A stretch of 64,000 nucleotides of DNA from Rhodoplanes sp046000175 (GTDB lineage Bacteria; Pseudomonadota; Alphaproteobacteria; Rhizobiales; Xanthobacteraceae): assembly GCF_046000175.1 (NCBI RefSeq), contig NZ_JBEOMB010000007.1, positions 1 to 64,000 on the forward strand, given 5' to 3'. Under the pieces are notes generated by a model. That model ran no database searches, was not told where the DNA came from, and worked only from the letters and a program-made list of their open reading frames with translations. The position numbers were made by a program, and so were the translations under genes. Positions 41,219 through 49,180 of the stretch are shown here, one piece after another; positions within the stretch are counted from its first letter, which is position 1, and each line of letters starts with the position of its first letter.

Positions 41219-42178
41219 TCAGCCCTTGCAGTCGTAGGAGACGCCCATCGCCTTGTCGATGTCGCGCACCACCTCCCAATGCTGCTTGAAGGTGATCGGG
41301 ATGAACTTCTCCTGCGGCGGCTCGGTCGACTGGAACTCCTTGAGCAGATCGCTGCCGGTCCAGTCGAACGAGAAGAACGCCTCCTTCACCTTGGCGGCCA
41401 GCTCGGGCTTCAGGTTGTAGACCATGCCGTAGCCGGTGGTCGGAAAGGTCTGCGACTTGTAGATCGAGACGAGCTGATCCTTCTTGACCACGTTGCGGGC
41501 CAGCATGCGCAGCATCACCGAGTTGGCGATCGCCGCCACCGGATAGTCCTTGTTGGCCACGCCGATCACCGAGTTGTCGTGCTTGCCGGAGAACACCGGC
41601 TCGTAGTCCTTGCCCGGCTCGAGCCCGAACTTCTCGCGCAACAGGGCGGACGGCGCCTTGTAGCCGGAGTTCGAGGTCTGCGACGTGAACGCCATCTTCT
41701 TGCCGCGGATCTCCTCCGGCTTGGTCACGCCGGAGCCCGGATACGTGATGATCTCCATCTCGTAGCCGTACTCGCCCTTGAGCGAGGCCATCATGGCGAA
41801 GGGCACGAAGCCCGAGCAGTTGACGGCGATCGGGTTCGACCCGGTGTTGAAGCCGGCGACGTGCAGGCGGCCGGCCCGCATCGCCTCGAGCTGGGCGGCG
41901 TTCGACTGCACCGGGAAGAACTGCACCTTCTTGCCCGTCACCTTCTCCATGTGGCGCAGGAAGCCGTCCCACACCTTGGCGTAGACGGCAGGGTCCTCGA
42001 CCGGCGTGTAGGCGAAGATCAGCGTCGACGGATCCACCCACTGCTTGGGATCGGTCGGCGTGTCGGCGACGAGATCGCCGTCGGCGTCGGTGTAGCGGGC
42101 ATCGAGCGCGGCGGCGGTGAACGGCTGCAGGGCGAGGGCGAGGGCGCCGAGAAGGGCGCCGAGGCGGCGAACGCGCAT
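41219..42178 (-). CDS. phnD: Phosphonate/phosphite-type ABC transporter binding protein PhnD
   Basis: 319-residue periplasmic receptor; signal peptide about 1-24. TLIFAYTPVEDPAVYAKVW and AGFNTGSNPIAVNCSGFVPF correspond to the PhnD ligand cleft, and FTSQTSNSGYKAPSALL carries the Ser/Thr-Ser phosphonate-binding helix start. First gene of the leftward operon, with GGAGAC before the ATG. No phnG-M C-P lyase or phosphonatase is in the window, so the ligand may be phosphonate, phosphite or an analogue processed elsewhere. Confidence 0.92.
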   Translation of the reverse strand: MRVRRLGALLGALALALQPFTAAALDARYTDADGDLVADTPTDPKQWVDPSTLIFAYTPVEDPAVYAKVWDGFLRHMEKVTGKKVQFFPVQSNAAQLEAMRAGRLHVAGFNTGSNPIAVNCSGFVPFAMMASLKGEYGYEMEIITYPGSGVTKPEEIRGKKMAFTSQTSNSGYKAPSALLREKFGLEPGKDYEPVFSGKHDNSVIGVANKDYPVAAIANSVMLRMLARNVVKKDQLVSIYKSQTFPTTGYGMVYNLKPELAAKVKEAFFSFDWTGSDLLKEFQSTEPPQEKFIPITFKQHWEVVRDIDKAMGVSYDCKG

Positions 42179-42559
42179 CGCGAAGTCTCCATGTGCGCCC
42201 CGTCGCCCACCGGCGGCTGTCCGATGACGCGCCGCGGCCGGGGCCGGGGTCCGAACCGATCGCGTAGGCCGCTCGTATTACAGTGATGTGACGATTGTGA
42301 CCGGCGCCGCCGACGAGCGGCCCGAGCCGGAAGAACACTCTCAGGCCTGCCTACTCATTAGCCATACCGCCCTCTCTTGTATGCAATCGAGGCGCGCCTC
42401 ACCCCCGGTCGGCCGACCTGGGCGCTCCCGTCCCCGGCGCACCTTCTCTCGCGAACTCAAGCGGTTGCGCCGTCGATGCGGCGCGCTCGGCCGAGTTGGC
42501 ACGCGGCTTGCGGAATGTCTCTCGCCCCGCGCCCCCGCCCTGCCATTCGGAGAACGAGA
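42179..42559. other. Divergent intergenic region between phnD and the dipeptide-importer operon
   Basis: 381 bp with promoters expected in both directions. AT-richer around 42280-42390. It contains the TTGTATGCAA element (42377-42386). A Pho box for phnD was looked for; I could not find a convincing pair of CTGTCAT-like repeats. Confidence 0.45.
42377..42386. promoter_or_regulatory. Candidate GntR/FCD operator upstream of dpp-type operon
   Basis: TTGTATGCAA, an imperfect TTG-N4-CAA palindrome resembling the TTGTATACAA sites of many FCD-type GntR regulators. The operon's last gene encodes such a regulator, so autoregulation is plausible. Short motif, low confidence. Confidence 0.35.
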
Positions 42560-44179
42560 ATGAAGCGTCGTGACGTCCTCAAATCGATGACGGCCCTGGC
42601 GGCCGGCAGCATGCTCCCGGCCCCGGCGATCTGGTCGGAGGCCAAGGCGCAGGCCCGCAACGAGACGCTGCTGCTGGTCTCCGAGAGCGGGCCGAACAAT
42701 CTCGACATCCACGGCGTCGGCACCAACCGCCCCGGCTACGAGGTCGCCTGGAACTGCTACGACCGGCTGATCTCGCACGGCACCAAGACCCTGGAGAACG
42801 GCGTCGCCTCCTACGACCGTGACAAGTACACGCCGGAGCTGGCCGAGGACTGGAACGTCACGGACACCTCGGCGACCTTCAAGCTGCGCAAGGACGCGAC
42901 CTTCCACGACGGCACCCCGGTGACCGCCAAGGACGTGAAGTGGTCGTTCGACCGCGCCGTGACGGTCGGCGGCTTCCCGACCTTCCAGATGAAGGCCGGC
43001 TCGCTGGAGAAGCCCGAGCAGTTCGTCGTCGTCGACGACCACACCTTCCGGGTCGACTTCATCCGCAAGGACAAGCTGACGATCCCGGACATCGCCGTGA
43101 TCGTCCCGTCGATCTTCAATTCCGCGCTGATGAAGAAGAACGCCACCGAGAAGGACCCGTGGGCGATGGAGTACGCCAAGGCCAACACGGCCGGCGGCGG
43201 TGCCTACAAGGTGACGAAGTGGACGCCCGGCACCGAGGTGATCTACGAGCGCAACGAGACCTGGAAGGGCGGGCCGCTGCCCAAGATCAAGCGCATCGTG
43301 TGGCGCATGGTGCCGTCCGCCGGCAACCGGCGCGCCCTGATCGAGCGCGGCGACGCCGACATCTCGTTCGACCTGCCCAACAAGGACTTCGTCGAGCTGA
43401 GCCAGGCCGGCAAGGTGGCCGTGGTGTCGAGCCCGATCGGCAACGGCATTCAGTACATCGGCATGAACGTGACCAAGCCGCCCTTCGACAAGCTCGAGGT
43501 GCGCCAGGCCGTCGCCTACGCGATCCCCTATCAGAAGATCATGGACGCCGTGATGTTCGGGCTCGCCAAGCCGATGTTCGGCGCGCCGGAGGGCGCCGCC
43601 CTCTCGGTCGCCTGGCCGCAGCCGCACGGCTATGTGACGGATCTCGCCAAGGCCAAGGCGCTGCTCGCCAAGGCCGGCCTGCCGAACGGCTTCGAGACGA
43701 CGCTCTCGTTCGATCTCGGCTTCGCCGCCGTCAACGAGCCGCTGTGCGTGCTGGTACAGGAGAGCCTCGCCCAGATCGGCATCAAGGCGACCATCAACAA
43801 GGTGCCGGGCTCGAGCTGGCGCGCCGAGATGACCAAGAAGGAGATGCCGCTGATCTCCAACTTCTTCTCGGGCTGGCTCGACTATCCCGAGTACTTCTTC
43901 TTCTGGTGCTATCACGGCCAGAACGCGCTGTTCAACACCATGAGCTACCAGAACAAGGAGATGGACGCGCTGATCGACGCCGCCCGCAAGGCGGCCGCCG
44001 AGGGCGACACCGCCGCCTACGACAAGGACGTGAAGGGTTTCGTCGCCAAGGCGTTCGACGACGTGCCGCGCATCCCGCTGTTCCAGCCTTATCTGAACGC
44101 GGCGATGCAGAAGAACGTCTCCGGCTATCGCTACTGGTTCCACCGCCAGCTCGACTACCGCACGCTGAGCAAGGCGTGA
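42560..44179 (+). CDS. Dipeptide/oligopeptide-type ABC transporter substrate-binding protein
   Basis: 539-residue family 5 (SBP_bac_5) periplasmic receptor. The N-terminus KRRDVLKSMTALAAGS looks like a Tat signal. The family motif ELAEDWNVTDTSATFKLRKDATFHDGTPVTAKDVKWSFDR spans about 90-130. Start 42560 follows GGAGAACGAGA; the frame is open further upstream but lacks a signal. First gene of a five-part importer plus regulator. Ligand unknown; peptides are only the family default, and the neighbouring allophanate hydrolase hints at a nitrogen-rich amide (inference). Confidence 0.92.
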   Translation: MKRRDVLKSMTALAAGSMLPAPAIWSEAKAQARNETLLLVSESGPNNLDIHGVGTNRPGYEVAWNCYDRLISHGTKTLENGVASYDRDKYTPELAEDWNVTDTSATFKLRKDATFHDGTPVTAKDVKWSFDRAVTVGGFPTFQMKAGSLEKPEQFVVVDDHTFRVDFIRKDKLTIPDIAVIVPSIFNSALMKKNATEKDPWAMEYAKANTAGGGAYKVTKWTPGTEVIYERNETWKGGPLPKIKRIVWRMVPSAGNRRALIERGDADISFDLPNKDFVELSQAGKVAVVSSPIGNGIQYIGMNVTKPPFDKLEVRQAVAYAIPYQKIMDAVMFGLAKPMFGAPEGAALSVAWPQPHGYVTDLAKAKALLAKAGLPNGFETTLSFDLGFAAVNEPLCVLVQESLAQIGIKATINKVPGSSWRAEMTKKEMPLISNFFSGWLDYPEYFFFWCYHGQNALFNTMSYQNKEMDALIDAARKAAAEGDTAAYDKDVKGFVAKAFDDVPRIPLFQPYLNAAMQKNVSGYRYWFHRQLDYRTLSKA

Positions 44180-44215
44180 GTGAGAGGCACGGCGCGCCCG
44201 CACGACGGGGGCGCT

Positions 44216-44342
44216 CCCTCTCCCCGCACGCGGGGAGAGGGGTGGGGTGAGGGGGCGCCTCCGTATCCACGAGATGCCCCCTCACCCGACATTCGCGCTG
44301 AACGCGCGAATGTCGACCTCTCCCCGCGCGCGGGGAGAGGTG
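44216..44342. repeat. Composite dispersed repeat of CTCTCCCCGC palindromes
   Basis: Three hairpins in tandem: CTCTCCCCGC-ac-GCGGGGAGAG (about 44218-44239), GACATTCGCGC-tgaa-C-GCGCGAATGTC (about 44288-44314) and ACCTCTCCCCGC-gc-GCGGGGAGAGGT (about 44317-44341). About 60 bp are shared, in opposite orientation, with the element at 19758. It follows the binding-protein gene and precedes the permease, just as in the liv operon. Confidence 0.8.
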
Positions 44343-44370
44343 AGACCGGCGTCACGCAGCGGAGCGCACC

Positions 44371-45384
44371 ATGCCGACCCTGATCCTCAAGCGCCTCGTG
44401 ATGACGATCCCGAGCCTGATCGGCGTCGTGATCGTGACGTTCCTGCTCACCCGCGCGTTGCCGGGCGATCCGGCCGCCTATTTCGCCGGGCCGGCCGCCA
44501 GCACGGAAGCGATCGAGCAGATCAGGAAATCGCTCGGGCTCGACCAGCCGCTCCCCGTGCAGTTCGTCGACTATGTCGCGGCGCTATCGCGCGGCGATCT
44601 CGGCACCTCGCTGACCACCGGCCAGCCGGTGGCGGCCGAGATCGCGGCGCGGCTGCCGGCCTCGGCCGAGCTGACGCTGCTCGGGCTACTCGTCTCGATG
44701 GCGATCGCCGTGCCGCTCGGCATTCTCGCGGCGACCAAGCCCGGCTCGATGATCGACCACGCCTGCCGCATCGTCACCACGGCGGGCGTGTCGCTGCCGG
44801 TGTTCTTCACCGGGCTGATCCTGGTCTATGTGTTCTATTATCTGCTCGGCTGGGCGCCGGCGCCGCTCGGCCGGCTCGGCGTGTTCGACAGCCCGCCGCC
44901 GACCGTGACGGGCTTCTATCTGATCGACAGTCTCCTGACCGGCGATGTTCCGACCTTCTGGGCCAGCCTGAAGCAGCTCGCGCTGCCGGCCCTGACGCTC
45001 GGCATCTTCGCCCTCGCGCCGATCGCCCGCATGACGCGCGCCTCGATGCTCGCCGTGCTCTCCTCCGACTTCGTGCGGACGGCGCGCGCCTGCGGCCTCG
45101 CCTCCTACACGGTGGTCGTCACCTACGCGTTCCGCAACGCCATGCTGCCCGTGATCACCACGCTCGGCATGGTGTTCTCGTTCCTGCTCGGCGCCAACGT
45201 GCTGGTGGAAAAAGTGTTCGCCTGGCCCGGCATCGGCTCCTTCGCGGTCGAGGCGCTGATCGCCTCGGACTTCGCGCCCGTCCAGGGCTTCGTGCTCACC
45301 ATGGCGGTGCTCTACGTCGCCCTCAATCTGGCGATCGACCTCCTCTACGGCCTGATCGACCCCCGCGCGAGGATGGACGCATGA
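44371..45384 (+). CDS. Dipeptide-type ABC transporter permease (DppB-like)
   Basis: 337-residue inner-membrane permease with six helices. LTRALPGDPAAYFAGP and GLDQPLPVQFVDYVAALSRGDLGTS are the DppB periplasmic-side motifs, and DFVRTARACGLASYTVVVTYAFRNAMLP is the EAA loop. VEKVFAWPGIGSFAVEALIASDF closes the family pattern. Confidence 0.95.
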   Translation: MPTLILKRLVMTIPSLIGVVIVTFLLTRALPGDPAAYFAGPAASTEAIEQIRKSLGLDQPLPVQFVDYVAALSRGDLGTSLTTGQPVAAEIAARLPASAELTLLGLLVSMAIAVPLGILAATKPGSMIDHACRIVTTAGVSLPVFFTGLILVYVFYYLLGWAPAPLGRLGVFDSPPPTVTGFYLIDSLLTGDVPTFWASLKQLALPALTLGIFALAPIARMTRASMLAVLSSDFVRTARACGLASYTVVVTYAFRNAMLPVITTLGMVFSFLLGANVLVEKVFAWPGIGSFAVEALIASDFAPVQGFVLTMAVLYVALNLAIDLLYGLIDPRARMDA

Positions 45385-45397
45385 ACGCCCCCGGATT

Positions 45398-45525
45398 CGT
45401 CATGGCCGGGCCTTCCTCCGCCCTCGTCCTGAGGAGCGGCCGCAGGCCGCGTCTCGAAGGGCGGGGGCGGCCCATGGTTCGAGACGCGCTCTTGCGGAGC
45501 GCTCCTCACCATGAGGCCGGGACAG
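45398..45525. repeat. Dispersed Bradyrhizobium-type extragenic repeat inside dpp operon
   Basis: Contains CCTCGTCCTGAGGAGCGGCC, GTCTCGAAGG paired with GGTTCGAGACGCG, and GCTCCTCACCATGAGG. This composite of inverted segments is a frequent extragenic repeat in Nitrobacteraceae. It fills the gap between the DppB- and DppC-like genes. Confidence 0.75.
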
Positions 45526-45565
45526 GCCGATCGATGACCCTCTCGCTGAGCACGAGGCGCAACCC

Positions 45566-46420
45566 ATGACCGCCCTCGTCGCCACGCTGCGTCATGCCCG
45601 CTATGTCGTCTCCGAGAACCCGGTCACCGGGCTCGCCTTCGGGCTGTTCGTCGCCATCGTCCTCACCGCGCTGTTCGGGCCGTTCCTGGTGCCGCACGAT
45701 CCGCTCGCCTCCAACACCGCGATGGCGCTGCAGCCGCCCTCCGCACGGTTCTGGTTCGGCACCGATCAGCTCGGGCGCGACATCTTCTCGCGCGTGATCG
45801 TCGCGACCCGGCTCGACTTCGGTATCGCGGTCGCCTCGGTCGTGCTGGTGTTCTGCATGGGCGGGCTCGCCGGCGTCGCGGCCGGCTTCTTCGGCGGCTG
45901 GACCGACCGAATCGTCGGCCGCATCGCCGACACCATCATGGCGTTCCCGCTGTTCGTCCTCGCCATGGGCATCGTCGCGGCGCTCGGCAACACGGTGCAG
46001 AACATCGTCATCGCCACCGCGATCGTGAATTTTCCTCTGTACGCGCGTGTCGCGCGCGCCGAGGCGAATGTCCGGCGCGAGGCGGGATTCGTGGAAGCCG
46101 CCCGGCTGTCCGGCAACGGCGAGTGGCGAATCCTCGTCCTCCAGATCCTGCCCAACGTGATTCCGATTCTGGTCGTGCAGATGTCGCTCACCATGGGCTA
46201 CGCGATCCTCAACGCGGCCGGCCTCTCCTTCATCGGCCTCGGCGTGCGCCCGCCGACGCCCGAGTGGGGCATCATGGTCGCCGAGGGCGCCGCCTTCATC
46301 GTCTCGGGCGAATGGTGGATCGCCTTCTTCCCCGGCCTCGCGCTGATGATCGCCGTGTTCTGCTTCAACCTGCTCGGCGACGGCCTGCGCGACATCGTCG
46401 ATCCGCGGAGGCGAACATGA
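45566..46420 (+). CDS. Dipeptide-type ABC transporter permease (DppC-like)
   Basis: 284-residue permease. The N-terminal FWFGTDQLGRDIFSRVIVATR motif is diagnostic of DppC. The EAA loop reads RREAGFVEAARLSGNGEWRILVLQILPN and LSFIGLGVRPPTPEWGIMV follows. Its stop overlaps the next start as ATGA. Confidence 0.95.
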   Translation: MTALVATLRHARYVVSENPVTGLAFGLFVAIVLTALFGPFLVPHDPLASNTAMALQPPSARFWFGTDQLGRDIFSRVIVATRLDFGIAVASVVLVFCMGGLAGVAAGFFGGWTDRIVGRIADTIMAFPLFVLAMGIVAALGNTVQNIVIATAIVNFPLYARVARAEANVRREAGFVEAARLSGNGEWRILVLQILPNVIPILVVQMSLTMGYAILNAAGLSFIGLGVRPPTPEWGIMVAEGAAFIVSGEWWIAFFPGLALMIAVFCFNLLGDGLRDIVDPRRRT

Positions 46421-47388
46421 CGGCGGCTCCTGCCCTTCTGGTCGAAGATCTCTCCGTCGCGTTCCGCACGCGCTCCGGCACGGTGCGGGCGCTGGAGCGG
46501 GTCAGCTTCGCGGTGCCCAAGGGCGAGACGCTGGCGATCGTCGGCGAGTCGGGCTCCGGCAAGTCGGTGACGGCCTATGCCGTGATGGGGATTCTCGATC
46601 CGGCCGGACAGATCACGTCGGGACGCGCCATGCTGGGCGGCCTCGATCTGCTCGCCGCGACCGCCGACGAGGTGGCCGCGGTGCGCGGGCGCGAGATCGC
46701 TATGATCTTCCAGAACCCGCGCACGGCCCTCAACCCCATCCGTCCGGTCGGCCGGCAGATCGCCGACGTGCTGATCCGCCACGCCAACGTGCCGCGCCGC
46801 GAGGCGCCGGAGCGCGCCGTCGAGCTCCTGCGCGCGGTCGGTATCACGGATCCGGGGCGGCGTGCGAAGGCCTATCCGTTCGAGATGTCGGGCGGCATGT
46901 GCCAGCGCGTGATGATCGCCATCGCGCTCGCGGCGAAGCCTTCGGTGCTGATCGCCGACGAGCCGACCACCGGGCTCGACGTGACCACCCAGGCCGTGAT
47001 CATGGATCTGATCGGCGATCTCGCCCGTGACATCGGCATGGCGACGATCTTCATCACCCACGATCTGGCGCTCGCCGCCCAGCGCGCCGACCGGATCGTC
47101 GTCATGCATGCGGGCCACGTCGTCGAGAACGCGGCGACCCAAGAACTGTTCGCGCGGCCGCGCCATCCCTACACGGCCGAGCTGATCGCCGCGACGCCCG
47201 ACGCGGCGACGAGCCTGCGCGATCTCGCCTCCATTCCGGGCGCGCTGCCGGATCTGCGCCGGCTCGACCTGCCGGCCTGCCGCTATGCGGAGCGCTGCCC
47301 GCGGCGCCTCGCCGACTGCGACGCCGCGCTGCCGCCCGCCCTCGCGATCCCCGAGCACGTCGTCGCCTGCCGGAACCCGCTGTCATGA
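46417..47388 (+). CDS. Dipeptide-type ABC transporter ATPase (DppD-like)
   Basis: 323 residues. Walker A GESGSGKSV, Q-loop MIFQNPRTALNP, signature EMSGGMCQRVMIAIAL and Walker B VLIADEPTTGLDVT. The C-terminal Cys-rich oligopeptide-transporter extension (CRYAERCPRRLADC) normally binds an iron-sulfur cluster. The start overlaps the DppC stop; longer upstream frames are shadows. Confidence 0.95.
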   Translation: MTAAPALLVEDLSVAFRTRSGTVRALERVSFAVPKGETLAIVGESGSGKSVTAYAVMGILDPAGQITSGRAMLGGLDLLAATADEVAAVRGREIAMIFQNPRTALNPIRPVGRQIADVLIRHANVPRREAPERAVELLRAVGITDPGRRAKAYPFEMSGGMCQRVMIAIALAAKPSVLIADEPTTGLDVTTQAVIMDLIGDLARDIGMATIFITHDLALAAQRADRIVVMHAGHVVENAATQELFARPRHPYTAELIAATPDAATSLRDLASIPGALPDLRRLDLPACRYAERCPRRLADCDAALPPALAIPEHVVACRNPLS

Positions 47389-48464
47389 CCGCGCCCCTCG
47401 CCGTGACCGAGCATGCCGCCACCATCCACGACGCCCCGCCCGCGGACATGCCGCTGCTCGACGTCGCCGAGCTGGAGAAGCGGTTCCCGGTGAGCGGCAC
47501 GATCGGCCCGCTCGGCCGGCTGCGCCGCCGCATGAAGGGCGGCCCCGTCCACCTGCCCCACGTTCACGCCGTGGACGACGTGAGCTTCGTGATCAGGAAA
47601 GGCGAGACGGTCGGGCTGGTCGGCGAATCCGGCTGCGGCAAGTCCACGCTGGTGCGCGTGCTGACCCGTCTGCTCGATCCGTCGGGCGGCATCGTGCGGC
47701 TCGCCGGGCGCGAGCTGTCTCTCACCCCGGCGCGGCGCTTCGCCAAGGATCCCGACCGCGGCCGCATCCAGATGGTGTTTCAGGATGCCGGCGAGAGCAT
47801 CAATCCGCGCTTCACGGCCTTCGCGGCGATCGCCGACCCGCTGCGCCGGTTGCGCGGCCTGAAGGGCGCGGCCCTCACCGCGAAGGTCGAGCGCGCCGCC
47901 GACCAGTGCGGGCTGCCGCGCGCGCTGCTGACGCGGTTTCCGCATCAGCTCTCGGGCGGCCAGCGCGCCCGCGTCGGCATCGCCCGCGCCGTCGCGGTCG
48001 AGCCCGACCTCCTGGTGCTCGACGAGCCGACCGCGGCGCTCGACGTCTCGGTGCAGGTCGTGATCCTGCAGCTCCTGGAGACGCTCAAGGCCGATCTCGG
48101 CATGAGCTATCTGTTCGTCTCGCACGATCTCGGCGTGGTGCGGCTGATCTGCGACCGCGTGCTGGTCATGTATCTCGGCAAGATCGTCGAGTCCGGCCCG
48201 GCCCGCGAGGTCTTCGCGAACCCGCTGCATCCCTACACGCGCGCGCTCGTCGACGCCGCGCCGAGCCTGCACGATCGCGGCGCCGGGCGCATCCGGCTGC
48301 AGGGCGAGCCACGCTCGCCGATCGATCCGGATCCGGCCGTCTGCCGCTTCTACGGCCGCTGCCCGAAGGGCACCGACCGCTGCACGACCGCGATGCCGGC
48401 GCTGCGCCGCTTCGGCGACCGCGAGGTCGCCTGTCACTTCGCCGAGGAGATCCCGTCGCGATGA
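47385..48464 (+). CDS. Dipeptide-type ABC transporter ATPase (DppF-like)
   Basis: 359 residues. Walker A GESGCGKST, QMVFQDAGESINPRFT, signature QLSGGQRARVGIARAV and Walker B LLVLDEPTAALDVS. A C-terminal CRFYGRCPKGTDRC cluster motif follows. It overlaps both neighbours by 4 nt (ATGA), so DppD, DppF and the GntR regulator are translated as a unit. The LRRRMKGGP insert near the N-terminus precedes the first strand break, as usual for this group. Confidence 0.95.
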   Translation: MTAPLAVTEHAATIHDAPPADMPLLDVAELEKRFPVSGTIGPLGRLRRRMKGGPVHLPHVHAVDDVSFVIRKGETVGLVGESGCGKSTLVRVLTRLLDPSGGIVRLAGRELSLTPARRFAKDPDRGRIQMVFQDAGESINPRFTAFAAIADPLRRLRGLKGAALTAKVERAADQCGLPRALLTRFPHQLSGGQRARVGIARAVAVEPDLLVLDEPTAALDVSVQVVILQLLETLKADLGMSYLFVSHDLGVVRLICDRVLVMYLGKIVESGPAREVFANPLHPYTRALVDAAPSLHDRGAGRIRLQGEPRSPIDPDPAVCRFYGRCPKGTDRCTTAMPALRRFGDREVACHFAEEIPSR

Positions 48465-49180
48465 GCAGCACCGACACCGGGCGGCGCACGCTCGCCGAGG
48501 AGCTGCGATTGCAGCTCGCCGACGAGATCGTACGCGGCGCGCTCCAGCCCGGCACCGCGCTCGACGAGAGCGAGCTCGCGCGCCGATTCAAGGTGTCGCG
48601 CACGCCGGTGCGCGAGGCGATCCGCCAGCTCGCGGCGAGCGGCCTGGTCGACTCGCGGCCGCATCGCGGCGCCGTGGTGGCGCGGCCGAGCGACGCCCAG
48701 GTGGTCGGCATGTTCGAGGTGATGGCCGAGCTCGAGGCCCTGTGCGCCGGCTTCGCCGCCGAGCGCATGACGGGGGCCGAGCGGCGCGCGCTCGAGGGCG
48801 TGCACGAGGACCTGCGCGCGCTCGTCCGGCTCGGCGATCCGCAGCGCTTCCACGAGGCGAACGAGGTCTTTCACGGCGCCGTCTATGCCGGCGCCCACAA
48901 CGCCTATCTGACCGAGATCACGGTGGCGACGCGGGCGCGGCTGCAGCCGTTCCGCCGCGCCCAGTTCCGCAATCTCGGCCGGCTCGCCAAATCACACGGC
49001 GAGCACGACCGCGTCGTGCAGGCGATCCTGCGCGGCGACCGCGACGGCGCCGTCCGCGCCATGCAGGCCCACATCATGACGGTGTGCGAGGAGTACGGCG
49101 TCTACGCCGACACGCGCGGCGTGCTCACGCCGGAGCCGCCCCTTTCGCGAGGAACGCGCGCCACCCACCCGACGCCGTGA
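48461..49180 (+). CDS. GntR-family transcriptional regulator, FCD subgroup
   Basis: 239 residues. Winged helix-turn-helix (about 10-75) with ARRFKVSRTPVREAIRQLAASGL, then an FCD ligand/metal-binding domain with FHEANEVFHGAVYAGAHN and a HGEHDRVVQAIL helix providing Asp/His residues. Coupled to the importer by an ATGA overlap, so it probably senses the imported compound and represses the operon. Its last 56 bp overlap, on the opposite strand, the end of the allophanate hydrolase gene. Confidence 0.93.
   Translation: MSSTDTGRRTLAEELRLQLADEIVRGALQPGTALDESELARRFKVSRTPVREAIRQLAASGLVDSRPHRGAVVARPSDAQVVGMFEVMAELEALCAGFAAERMTGAERRALEGVHEDLRALVRLGDPQRFHEANEVFHGAVYAGAHNAYLTEITVATRARLQPFRRAQFRNLGRLAKSHGEHDRVVQAILRGDRDGAVRAMQAHIMTVCEEYGVYADTRGVLTPEPPLSRGTRATHPTP

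Noticed and set aside
42179..42559. Pho box upstream of phnD
   Set aside because: No convincing paired CTGTCAT-like direct repeats found by eye.
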